Source: Magnetospirillum sp. (GTDB taxonomy: Bacteria > Pseudomonadota > Alphaproteobacteria > Rhodospirillales > Magnetospirillaceae). From it: DNA of 10,000 bases. The stretch covers positions 1 to 10,000 of the forward strand of contig JAIWOG010000029.1 of the NCBI GenBank assembly GCA_020217035.1, given 5' to 3'. A program made the translations under genes and the position numbers. Position 1 is the first letter of the stretch; each line of letters starts with the position of its first letter. Under the pieces are notes generated by a model. The model was not told where the DNA came from. It saw only the letters and a program-made list of their open reading frames with translations, and ran no database searches. Of the stretch, positions 1 to 5,748 are shown piece after piece.

Positions 1-927
1 TGTCTGGCCGGCGGCGTGGCGCTGAATTGCGTCGCCAACGGCAAGATCCTGCGCGAAGGCATCTTCGACAACATCTGGATCCAGCCGGCGGCCGGCGATG
101 CCGGCGGCGCCTTGGGCGCCGCCCTGGCCGGCTACCACATCAACCAGGGCCAGCCGCGCCAAGTGGCCGGCAATGGCAAGGATGCCATGAAGGGCTCCTA
201 TCTTGGGCCGGTGTGGCAGCAAGACGACATCGAGGCCCGTTTGAAGGCCGCCGGTGCCGTCTTCACCGTGCTGACCGACGACCAGTTGATCGAGCAGACC
301 GCTCAAGCCCTGGCCGACGAGAAGGCGGTGGGCTGGATGCAAGGCCGCATGGAATTCGGTCCGCGCGCCCTGGGCGGCCGCTCCATCCTGGGCGATCCCC
401 GTTCGCCGACCATGCAGAAGGTGCTGAATCTCAAGGTCAAGTACCGCGAAAGCTTCCGCCCCTTCGCACCTTCCGTGCTGCGTGAAGACGTGGCCGAGTG
501 GTTCGAGTTGGACGGCGACAGCCCCTATATGTTGCTGGTCGCCCCGGTGGCGGAGAAGCACCGCCGCCAGATGACCGAAGCGGAACAGGCGCTGTTCGGC
601 ATCGACAAGCTGAACGTGCCGCGCTCAAGCTTGCCCGCCATCACCCACGTGGATTACTCGGCCCGCATCCAGACCGTTCATGCCGACACCAACCCGCGCT
701 ATCACGCGCTGATTTCGGCGTTCAAGGCCAAGACCGGCTGCCCCGTGGTGGTCAACACCAGCTTCAACGTGCGCGGCGAGCCCATCGTCTGCACCCCGGA
801 GGACGCCTTCCGCTGCTTCATGGGCAGCGAGATCGAGGTGCTGACCGTCGGCAATTGCTTCCTGAAAAAGGAAGAGCAAGACCCTGCCTTGAAGCTGGAT
901 TACAAGAACGCCTTCGAGCTGGATTGA
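1..927 (+). CDS. O-carbamoyltransferase, NodU/CmcH family (3' part, 5' end outside window)
   Basis: Enzymes of this family make carbamoyl-adenylate from carbamoyl phosphate and ATP and pass the carbamoyl group to a hydroxyl of a sugar or antibiotic. The reading frame is open from base 1, so the first visible residues (CLAGGVALNC) are internal; they match the end of the Kae1-like N-terminal catalytic domain. The remainder is the YrdC-like C-terminal domain: GRMEFGPRALGGRS at visible residues 115-128, RESFRPFAPSVL at about 148-159, and VVVNTSFNVRGEP near 249-261. Visible length is 308 residues; family members are usually about 550-620, so roughly half is missing. It ends at TGA 925-927 and converges on the - strand operon. 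Inferred job: carbamoylation of a surface glycan residue made by the neighbouring locus. The acceptor cannot be read from sequence. Family call is secure; substrate is unknown. Confidence 0.95.
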   Translation, partial: CLAGGVALNCVANGKILREGIFDNIWIQPAAGDAGGALGAALAGYHINQGQPRQVAGNGKDAMKGSYLGPVWQQDDIEARLKAAGAVFTVLTDDQLIEQTAQALADEKAVGWMQGRMEFGPRALGGRSILGDPRSPTMQKVLNLKVKYRESFRPFAPSVLREDVAEWFELDGDSPYMLLVAPVAEKHRRQMTEAEQALFGIDKLNVPRSSLPAITHVDYSARIQTVHADTNPRYHALISAFKAKTGCPVVVNTSFNVRGEPIVCTPEDAFRCFMGSEIEVLTVGNCFLKKEEQDPALKLDYKNAFELD

Positions 928-960
928 CGGCGCCAGGACCATCGGACGGAGCAAACGGGA
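928..960. other. 33-bp convergent intergenic spacer
   Basis: This short spacer separates the stop codon of the + strand carbamoyltransferase from the stop codon of the - strand dehydrogenase. I see a GGCGCC palindrome but no stable stem followed by a T-run on either strand, so no rho-independent terminator is supported here. Both transcripts may run on into each other or end by Rho. Confidence 0.7.
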
Positions 961-1884
961 TCAGGGCACCCGCGCGTCATCCAGGCCGGCGATGGCGGCG
1001 CGGCCCATGGCGATCACCGCTTCCTCGGCGCTGCCCCCGATATGGGGGGTCGCCAAGAAATTGGGCAGCCGCAACAGCTCCATATCCTGAGGTGGCTCGC
1101 CAGCGAACACATCGAATGCCGCTGCCGCCAAGCGGCCGTCCATCAGCATGGCCTTCAAGGCCGCTTCATCCACCAGACCGCCACGTGCCGCGTTGATCAG
1201 TATGGCATCCGAGCGCATGAGCCCCAGCCGGCGGGCATCGAGCATTCCCTTGGTCGACGGATCCAGCGGCACGTGCAAGGTCACCACGTCGGCGGCTTGC
1301 AACAAGTCATCCAACGATACCGGCTCGACCCCGGATTCGGCGTAAAATTCTGGAAAATCAAGGATGTCGTGGGCCAGGACCCGGCACCCGAAGGCCCGCA
1401 GCAAGCGGGCCAGATCCTTGCCCACATGACCACAACCGACGATGCCGACGACGCGATCGGTCAATTGGCGCCCCATCAGCTGGCGCCAGCCCCCATCGCG
1501 CACCAGGGCATTGCCCTGGGGGATGTGGCGCAGCAAAGCGATGGCGAAGGCGATCACCAGTTCCGAGACCGATCGCCGGTTCACCCCGGCGGTCCAGCCC
1601 AACGCCACATTGTGGCGGCGCAGCGCCGACAGATCGAGCATGTCGATGCCGACACCGTATTTGCTGATGACCTTCAATTGCGGCAATTGCGACAACAGCG
1701 CCTCGTCCACCGTTTCCAGCGCGGTGATGGCCCTGTCGTGACCTGCCAGGAAGTCCACCAGTGCCGAACCCGACAACGAGCTGCCGCTATCGTTGAAGGT
1801 GGCGTCGGGATAACGGGCGATCAGTTCGGAGCGCAACAGCGGATGGCGCGAAAAGGATCGGGAGGCGACGGCGACACGGGTCAT
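961..1884 (-). CDS. D-isomer-specific 2-hydroxyacid dehydrogenase (phosphoglycerate dehydrogenase-like)
   Basis: This is an NAD-dependent oxidoreductase interconverting a D-2-hydroxyacid and its 2-keto acid, predicted cytoplasmic, 307 residues. The substrate domain holds SKYGVGIDMLD (74-84). The Rossmann domain has GIVGCGHVGKDLARLL (147-162) with the GxGxxG core, and an Asp at 173 at the end of the second strand, which favours NAD over NADP. The catalytic triad is visible: Arg234 in NAARGGLVDE, Glu263 in AGEPP, and His281 in ATPHIGGS. There is no C-terminal ACT regulatory domain, unlike long SerA enzymes. The start chosen is ATG 1882-1884, overlapping the stop of the upstream HAD gene as ATGA; the frame is open for 32 codons further upstream, but that stretch is Arg/Pro-rich and lies inside the HAD gene. 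It is last in the operon. The substrate is unknown; a hydroxyacid precursor of a glycan is inferred from context, and housekeeping SerA activity is the alternative. Confidence 0.93.
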   Translation of the reverse strand: MTRVAVASRSFSRHPLLRSELIARYPDATFNDSGSSLSGSALVDFLAGHDRAITALETVDEALLSQLPQLKVISKYGVGIDMLDLSALRRHNVALGWTAGVNRRSVSELVIAFAIALLRHIPQGNALVRDGGWRQLMGRQLTDRVVGIVGCGHVGKDLARLLRAFGCRVLAHDILDFPEFYAESGVEPVSLDDLLQAADVVTLHVPLDPSTKGMLDARRLGLMRSDAILINAARGGLVDEAALKAMLMDGRLAAAAFDVFAGEPPQDMELLRLPNFLATPHIGGSAEEAVIAMGRAAIAGLDDARVP

Positions 1885-2555
1885 GGGCACAGGCTTTCGA
1901 CGGCGGCGGGAAGCTCGATGAAGCGGGAAATCAGCACGTCTGCCGCCAGGGCCTGCGGGGCCATGCGGGCATAGCCCCAATCAACCGCGATGACCGGCAA
2001 GCCGGCATCGCGGGCGGCGGCCACGTCGGTTGCCGAATCCCCGACCATGACAGCCTGGACCTGCTCGGCTCCCATGCGGCGCAAGGTTTCCCGGATATGG
2101 TCGCCATCGGGTTTGCGGCGAGAATATTCGCCACCCAATACCGCCGCGAAGTAAGGAGCCAACCCCAGACGGTCCAGCACAAGATCGCTCATGCCTTGCG
2201 GCTTGTTGGTGCAAATACCCATGGGAACGCCGCGGCGACGAAACGAGTCGAGCACCTCGGCCACATCCTCGTAGACAATGGTGTGGTCGGCGGGGCTGGC
2301 GCGGTAGTAGTCCAAATAGCGCCGTACCAGCGGCATCACCGCTTCCGGCGTCGTCGCCTTGCCGGTAGCCCGCCAGGCCCGTTCGATCAAGGCGCCGGCA
2401 CCTTCGCCCACCAGTTCCTGAACCTCGGCCAGCGTAAGAGCACGGCGTCCTTCGTCGATCAAAAGACGGTTAAGCGCAGCGGCGACATCAGGAGCGCTGT
2501 CGATCAAGGTGCCGTCAAGGTCGAAGACCACGGCGAAAGGGGGACGAGCGGTCAT
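1881..2555 (-). CDS. HAD-superfamily phosphatase, phosphoglycolate phosphatase-like (Gph type)
   Basis: This 224-residue protein is predicted to be a cytoplasmic Mg-dependent phosphomonoesterase of HAD subclass I with a helical cap. Motif I is VVFDLDGTLIDS with nucleophile Asp12 and acid/base Asp14. The cap spans about residues 20-90. Motif II is Thr116 in GICTNKP, motif III is Lys148 in RRKPD, and motif IV is VGDSATDVAAARDAG with Asp173 and Asp177. All catalytic residues are present. Length and order match Gph/PGPase enzymes, not the capless KdsC phosphatases of Kdo synthesis. It starts at ATG 2553-2555, which overlaps the stop of the SGNH gene (ATGA), and its own stop overlaps the start of the dehydrogenase gene, so translation of the three is probably coupled. 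A run of seven G lies just upstream of the start. The substrate is not readable; a sugar phosphate or phosphohydroxyacid of the locus is inferred. Confidence 0.93.
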   Translation of the reverse strand: MTARPPFAVVFDLDGTLIDSAPDVAAALNRLLIDEGRRALTLAEVQELVGEGAGALIERAWRATGKATTPEAVMPLVRRYLDYYRASPADHTIVYEDVAEVLDSFRRRGVPMGICTNKPQGMSDLVLDRLGLAPYFAAVLGGEYSRRKPDGDHIRETLRRMGAEQVQAVMVGDSATDVAAARDAGLPVIAVDWGYARMAPQALAADVLISRFIELPAAVESLCP

Positions 2556-3916
2556 CGACGCCCCCCCACGCCGACCGGATTGTCGTCCAGCCAGCGATTG
2601 ACGGTTTCCGCCACCAAAGCGTGACCCTCTTGATTGTAATGGTTGGGCAGCCGAAATGGGAACAACGCCGCAGGATCAGGATGGGCGGCAAAAGTCTTAC
2701 GGATATCGATGACCGGGATCCCCAGGTCACCGGAAATGGTGGCCAGCAGCTCTTGCACCGGCTGCAAACGCCCGCGCAGGCTGGCATCGTCGGTGGCCAC
2801 CGACGACCAGGCCGGCAACGCCACCAGCACCAGACGCCCCCCCCAGCCGCTGACGCTGTCATGGGCGGCGGCAAGAACCCGCCGCAACAAGGCCGGGTCC
2901 ACCGGCGGGTGTTGCTCGCCGGCGAAGCGCGATCGCAGGGTACTGAGTGTCAGAAAGCTGACCACCTGCTGAATGCGCCCGGCATTGGTCTCGCGCATGG
3001 TCGGATCGGCCGCCAGCAACCCGTCGATATGACCGCGCAGGGCGGCATCCACCCGGTCGCGACGGCCCCACAGGTCTTGGCTGAACCCGGCATCTTCCAG
3101 ATAGCGCATCAGCAAGGGGCTCTTTTGCTCGATCGCCAGGTTGCCCGGATAATCGTTGCCTTCGTAGAAGAACCAAAGCACCGTTTTCGGCCGCAGGCGC
3201 GGCAACAATTCACGCAAGACGGCCAGTTCCACCAGCGGACCGCTGCCTGATGCCGCCACATTCACGGTCTGGGGTCTCTGGGCCCGGATACGGTCGGCGA
3301 AAGTCTTGCCAGTGGCCACGCAATACCCCTGGGCGAAGGAATCGCCGATGATGGCGATCTCGGCTTGGCCCCCCGCCCAAAGACCTGGCGGATTGGCGAA
3401 GCCCATTTCGTCAGCCCGATAGGAGACCCACGGCCCGGCTTCGTTGCACAGCACCGTTTCGACATCGCCGACCCCCCCCAATGGCAGGGTTTCCATCCCT
3501 TCAATCATCAGCGGGCTGTGCAGCCGACCATCCATGCCTGTTTGAAGAAGGTAGGCGGGAAACACCGAGGGATAGGCGACCTGCCCGCTTTGGCGCAGAT
3601 CCTGGACGACCTGGTATTTGCTGCGGCTGTCGCCTCCCGGCACCAACGCCGATTCCGCCGTCGGCGCCGTCGCCCGCAGCCAGATTTCCGCTCCGTAAAC
3701 ACCGACACCCAGGCCGACCAAGGTCAACGCCGTGGTCAGCCGGACGTCACGCGGCAACGCCAAGGCGGCGATGCCGCCAATTGCCGTCAACAACGGCAAC
3801 CAAAGGCGGAACAGCCCGGTGGCTGCGCCGGCGGCAACCGTATAGGCCAAGGCCAGGGAAGCAAGTACGGCGATGGATATCAAGATCGCCTTGCCGAAAC
3901 GATCGGCCAGATTCAT
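2552..3916 (-). CDS. Membrane-anchored SGNH/GDSL-type hydrolase or O-acyltransferase-like protein
   Basis: This 454-residue protein has three predicted N-terminal membrane helices (about 10-32, 38-54 and 60-76). Positive residues suggest the N-terminus is inside, which places the large C-terminal domain in the periplasm. That domain carries SGNH blocks: IIGDSFAQG with Ser193, a Gly in AASGSG (about 224-226), EGND with Asn254, and NHYNQEGH with His426 and His432. The upstream DEMGFANP (169-176) is also typical. The Asp normally two or three residues before the catalytic His is not seen. Relatives of this shape act as esterases or acyl transferases on exported polysaccharides (AlgJ/AlgX-like); here removal or addition of an acyl group on the surface glycan is inferred. 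The chosen ATG at 3914-3916 shares one base with the preceding gene's TGA and has GGGG about ten bases upstream; a GTG at 3932-3934 would add six residues. It contains three long G runs. Confidence 0.85.
   Translation of the reverse strand: MNLADRFGKAILISIAVLASLALAYTVAAGAATGLFRLWLPLLTAIGGIAALALPRDVRLTTALTLVGLGVGVYGAEIWLRATAPTAESALVPGGDSRSKYQVVQDLRQSGQVAYPSVFPAYLLQTGMDGRLHSPLMIEGMETLPLGGVGDVETVLCNEAGPWVSYRADEMGFANPPGLWAGGQAEIAIIGDSFAQGYCVATGKTFADRIRAQRPQTVNVAASGSGPLVELAVLRELLPRLRPKTVLWFFYEGNDYPGNLAIEQKSPLLMRYLEDAGFSQDLWGRRDRVDAALRGHIDGLLAADPTMRETNAGRIQQVVSFLTLSTLRSRFAGEQHPPVDPALLRRVLAAAHDSVSGWGGRLVLVALPAWSSVATDDASLRGRLQPVQELLATISGDLGIPVIDIRKTFAAHPDPAALFPFRLPNHYNQEGHALVAETVNRWLDDNPVGVGGRR
2561..2567 (-). 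repeat. G7 run at the SGNH/HAD gene junction
   Basis: Seven consecutive G on the coding strand lie near the end of the SGNH gene and end five bases before the HAD start codon. The run may serve as a poor ribosome binding site for the HAD gene, and a length change would alter the SGNH stop and its overlap with the HAD start. Confidence 0.85.
2837..2844 (-). repeat. Second G8 homopolymer run in the SGNH gene
   Basis: Eight consecutive G on the coding strand encode part of Trp358-Gly-Gly, between the Asn and His catalytic blocks. A slip here would remove the His block. Confidence 0.9.
3472..3479 (-). repeat. G8 homopolymer run in the SGNH gene
   Basis: The coding strand of the SGNH gene has eight consecutive G, encoding part of Leu-Gly-Gly-Val at residues 146-149, before the catalytic Ser193. 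Loss of one G would move translation into a frame that stops at 3262-3264, abolishing the catalytic domain. Confidence 0.9.
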
Positions 3917-4683
3917 CAATACTTGCCCCACCACGGATCGGCCCGCATGTGGGTTTCCACCAGTTCGGCGTCGGCCGGGCTGTCCACCGAGAAGTAAGCG
4001 GTGGCGGGAAAGGGTGCGATGCGTTGAAAGAACCCGTTGTCGGGAATGCGGTTGGAATCGCAGGCTTCCTTTTTCTCAAGCGGGCTTTCCGGAGTTTCGG
4101 TGAACCAGCGCAGAAACGACCAGCGGAAACCAAAGATGCCGCCAACGCGACGCGCCCCCAGATCGGCCCCGAAGGTCTTGGCATAGGGAATCGGCGCCCG
4201 CGAGGTGTAAAGGACGTTGCCGTCAAGATCGTGGACGATCTTGACGATGTCTGGATTGCGCCACATGGTTTCGTCGGTGATGTGGACCGCCAACATGGTG
4301 CCCTTCACCGTCGGGTCGACGAAGAATGGATCGACAACCGCCTTCAGCATGTCCGGATTGAGCATGGGTTCGTCGCCTTGGACACAGACCACGATGTCGT
4401 CGTCGTCCAGGGCGATGCCGCATTTTCCGGCGGCCTCCGCCACACGATCAAGGGCGCGGGTGTGGGTATCCTTGGTCCAGATCACCGGAAAGCCACGTGA
4501 TTGGCCGAAATCAGCGATTTCCTTGTCGCAGGTCGCCAGAAACAGACCATCCCAACGCGGATACAACCGGGCGCGTAAAAAGCAATGTTCGACCATCGGC
4601 CGCCCGCACAACGGAAACATGGGCTTGCCGGGAAACCGGCTGGCGGCCATGCGGGCGGGAACGACGCCGATGATCTTGGTCAT
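3916..4683 (-). CDS. KdsB-like sugar-acid cytidylyltransferase (CMP-ulosonate synthetase family)
   Basis: This 255-residue cytoplasmic enzyme should join CTP and a 2-keto-3-deoxy sugar acid into a CMP-sugar and pyrophosphate. The CTP-binding signature VVPARMAASRFPGKP covers residues 7-21. HTRALDRVAEAA (74-85) corresponds to the KdsB segment HPSGTDRVAE. VQGDEPML (101-108) holds the metal-ligand Asp104. NPDIVKIV and YTSRAPIPY (143-167) match KdsB, and SVDSPADAELV near 232-242 holds the second metal Asp, 234. The C-terminal region departs from KdsB: the usual LEQLR motif is replaced by the ACDSNR stretch, so the substrate may be a Kdo-like or other sugar acid instead of Kdo itself. Annotation pipelines may well label it as Kdo cytidylyltransferase. 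A GGAG Shine-Dalgarno nine bases upstream fixes ATG 4681-4683 as the start. It follows two Gfo/Idh oxidoreductase genes and precedes the SGNH gene, overlapping the latter by one base. Confidence 0.88.
   Translation of the reverse strand: MTKIIGVVPARMAASRFPGKPMFPLCGRPMVEHCFLRARLYPRWDGLFLATCDKEIADFGQSRGFPVIWTKDTHTRALDRVAEAAGKCGIALDDDDIVVCVQGDEPMLNPDMLKAVVDPFFVDPTVKGTMLAVHITDETMWRNPDIVKIVHDLDGNVLYTSRAPIPYAKTFGADLGARRVGGIFGFRWSFLRWFTETPESPLEKKEACDSNRIPDNGFFQRIAPFPATAYFSVDSPADAELVETHMRADPWWGKY
4221..4246. repeat. Perfect 12-bp inverted repeat with 2-bp centre, inside the cytidylyltransferase gene
   Basis: The left arm CGTCAAGATCGT (4221-4232) and right arm ACGATCTTGACG (4235-4246) are exact reverse complements around a GG centre. 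The element encodes part of the conserved region after NPDIVK. As RNA it could form an 11-bp stem with a 4-base loop. No T-run follows, so it is not a standard terminator. It may be a chance result of the repeated Val/Asp/Ile codons. Confidence 0.9.
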
Positions 4684-4689
4684 GTGTGC

Positions 4690-5748
4690 TTACTCCAGGC
4701 TAACGGGGATGTCGCACGACAACCCCCAGCGATCACGCCATTGCGGGTCGGCGCAATAGATGCGGTAAACCAGTTCCATGGTCTTGAGCGCCTCGTGCGA
4801 CGATCCGTGCAGGATCGGCGTGTCGGTGAGCACCGCCTGGGCGAATTCCTCCACCTCGTCCTGCCAGGACGGATCGCGGTTATAGCGGGTGGTCTGCTCG
4901 CGGGGGTCGCCCTCGTCCTCGGGGGTCGCCCAGGCAACCGTCAACGTCTCGGCGCCATAAGATTTTGATCCTGACAGAATGCCCGACAACACCAGCATGC
5001 CCCGCGACAGGGTGATTTCCAGATTGAAGCGGTGGCGCCATTGGGTCGCGGTGGAATGCAAGATGGCCACCGCCCCGGTTTCCGAACGCATCAAGGCATA
5101 GGCGTTGTCTTCGACGCTGTGATTCCAGAAATCGTTGGAAACGATGGCGTGGACTTCGGTGAACTCACCACCGAACAGGCGCAGCAGGTCCACCATGTGG
5201 ATGCCCTGGTCCAGCAAGATGCCACCCCCGGCGATTTCCCGCTTTGTCCGCCAGTGGCTGGGGGAACGGAAATCGATGATCTTCGACTTACCGTAAACGC
5301 CGCGCAGGTTGACCACCCGCCCCAGTTCCCCCGACTGGACCAGGGCCAGGGCGTCGCGAACCGAATCGTGATAACGGTGATTGAAACCGTATTTCAGCTT
5401 CAGTCCGGGGTGTTGGCGCTCGCAGACGATAACGCGGGCGATATCCGCCACGTCCCGTCCCGGCGGCTTCTCGCAAAAGACGTGCAGGCCGCGCTCCAGG
5501 CCGGCGATGGTGACCTCGGCGGCAACGTCGTTGCTCAGGCAGACAAACAACAGGTCTAGTTGCTCGCATTCCAGCAATCGCCGCCAATGGCTGTAATAGG
5601 CGACACCATCGGCCATGTGCCCTTCACCGTCCAAAGTGCGGTCGCAGACCGCCACCGTGGTCAGATCGGGATGGGCGTCGATGAACTGGCGACGGCGGGT
5701 TCCGACCACGCCGTAACCGGCGATGCCCACTCTCAGGCGCTTGGTCAC
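4690..5748 (-). CDS. Gfo/Idh/MocA-family NAD(P)-dependent sugar oxidoreductase (first of a pair on the map)
   Basis: This 352-residue cytoplasmic enzyme oxidises or reduces a sugar or sugar nucleotide using NAD(P). The N-terminal Rossmann fold has VGIAGYGVVG (7-16) with GxGxxG, and Asp36 at the end of strand two in VAVCDR, which favours NAD. The family signature CEKPPG (92-97) holds the conserved Lys94. The C-terminal sheet domain contains AGGGILLDQGIHMVDLL (173-189), with Asp180 and His184 as the expected catalytic pair. Length is normal for the family. The start is GTG 5746-5748, giving a 4-bp GTGA overlap with the stop of the other oxidoreductase; GGGGAC lies just upstream as a possible ribosome site. 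It lies six bases from the cytidylyltransferase gene, so modification of the same sugar acid before activation is inferred. The substrate cannot be read. It contains a 12-bp direct repeat (4901-4912 and 4920-4931). Confidence 0.93.
   Translation of the reverse strand: MTKRLRVGIAGYGVVGTRRRQFIDAHPDLTTVAVCDRTLDGEGHMADGVAYYSHWRRLLECEQLDLLFVCLSNDVAAEVTIAGLERGLHVFCEKPPGRDVADIARVIVCERQHPGLKLKYGFNHRYHDSVRDALALVQSGELGRVVNLRGVYGKSKIIDFRSPSHWRTKREIAGGGILLDQGIHMVDLLRLFGGEFTEVHAIVSNDFWNHSVEDNAYALMRSETGAVAILHSTATQWRHRFNLEITLSRGMLVLSGILSGSKSYGAETLTVAWATPEDEGDPREQTTRYNRDPSWQDEVEEFAQAVLTDTPILHGSSHEALKTMELVYRIYCADPQWRDRWGLSCDIPVSLE
4693..4696 (-). promoter_or_regulatory. Shine-Dalgarno GGAG for the cytidylyltransferase gene
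   Basis: Read on the - strand, GGAG sits nine bases before ATG 4683-4681 and directly before the TAA stop of the upstream oxidoreductase gene. It is the clearest ribosome binding site in the operon and supports both the start choice and coupling to the upstream gene. Confidence 0.7.

Noticed and set aside
928..960. Bidirectional rho-independent terminator between the convergent genes
   Set aside because: No stem of useful length followed by a T-run was found on either strand.
498..1196. + strand open frame running out of the carbamoyltransferase and across the spacer
   Set aside because: It is a shifted frame of the carbamoyltransferase with Arg/Pro/His-rich translation and no family features.
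1042..1974. + strand open frame (310 codons) opposite the hydroxyacid dehydrogenase
   Set aside because: The - strand gene has complete catalytic and cofactor motifs; the opposite frame is a composition artefact.
1885..1980. 32-codon N-terminal extension of the hydroxyacid dehydrogenase
   Set aside because: The extension lies inside the HAD gene, is Arg/Pro-rich, and the ATGA overlap start gives the normal family N-terminus.
1881..2555. HAD gene as KdsC (Kdo-8-phosphate phosphatase)
   Set aside because: KdsC is short and capless; this protein has a helical cap segment and the motif spacing of Gph-type phosphatases.
3481..4500. Long + strand open frame (339 codons) across the SGNH and cytidylyltransferase genes
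   Set aside because: It spans two well-supported - strand genes and their junction and shows no motif; stop codons are rare by composition.
4901..4931. 12-bp direct repeat CGGGGGTCGCCC, two copies 19 bp apart
   Set aside because: Only two short copies within coding sequence, spacing not a multiple of three; likely chance in a GC-rich gene.
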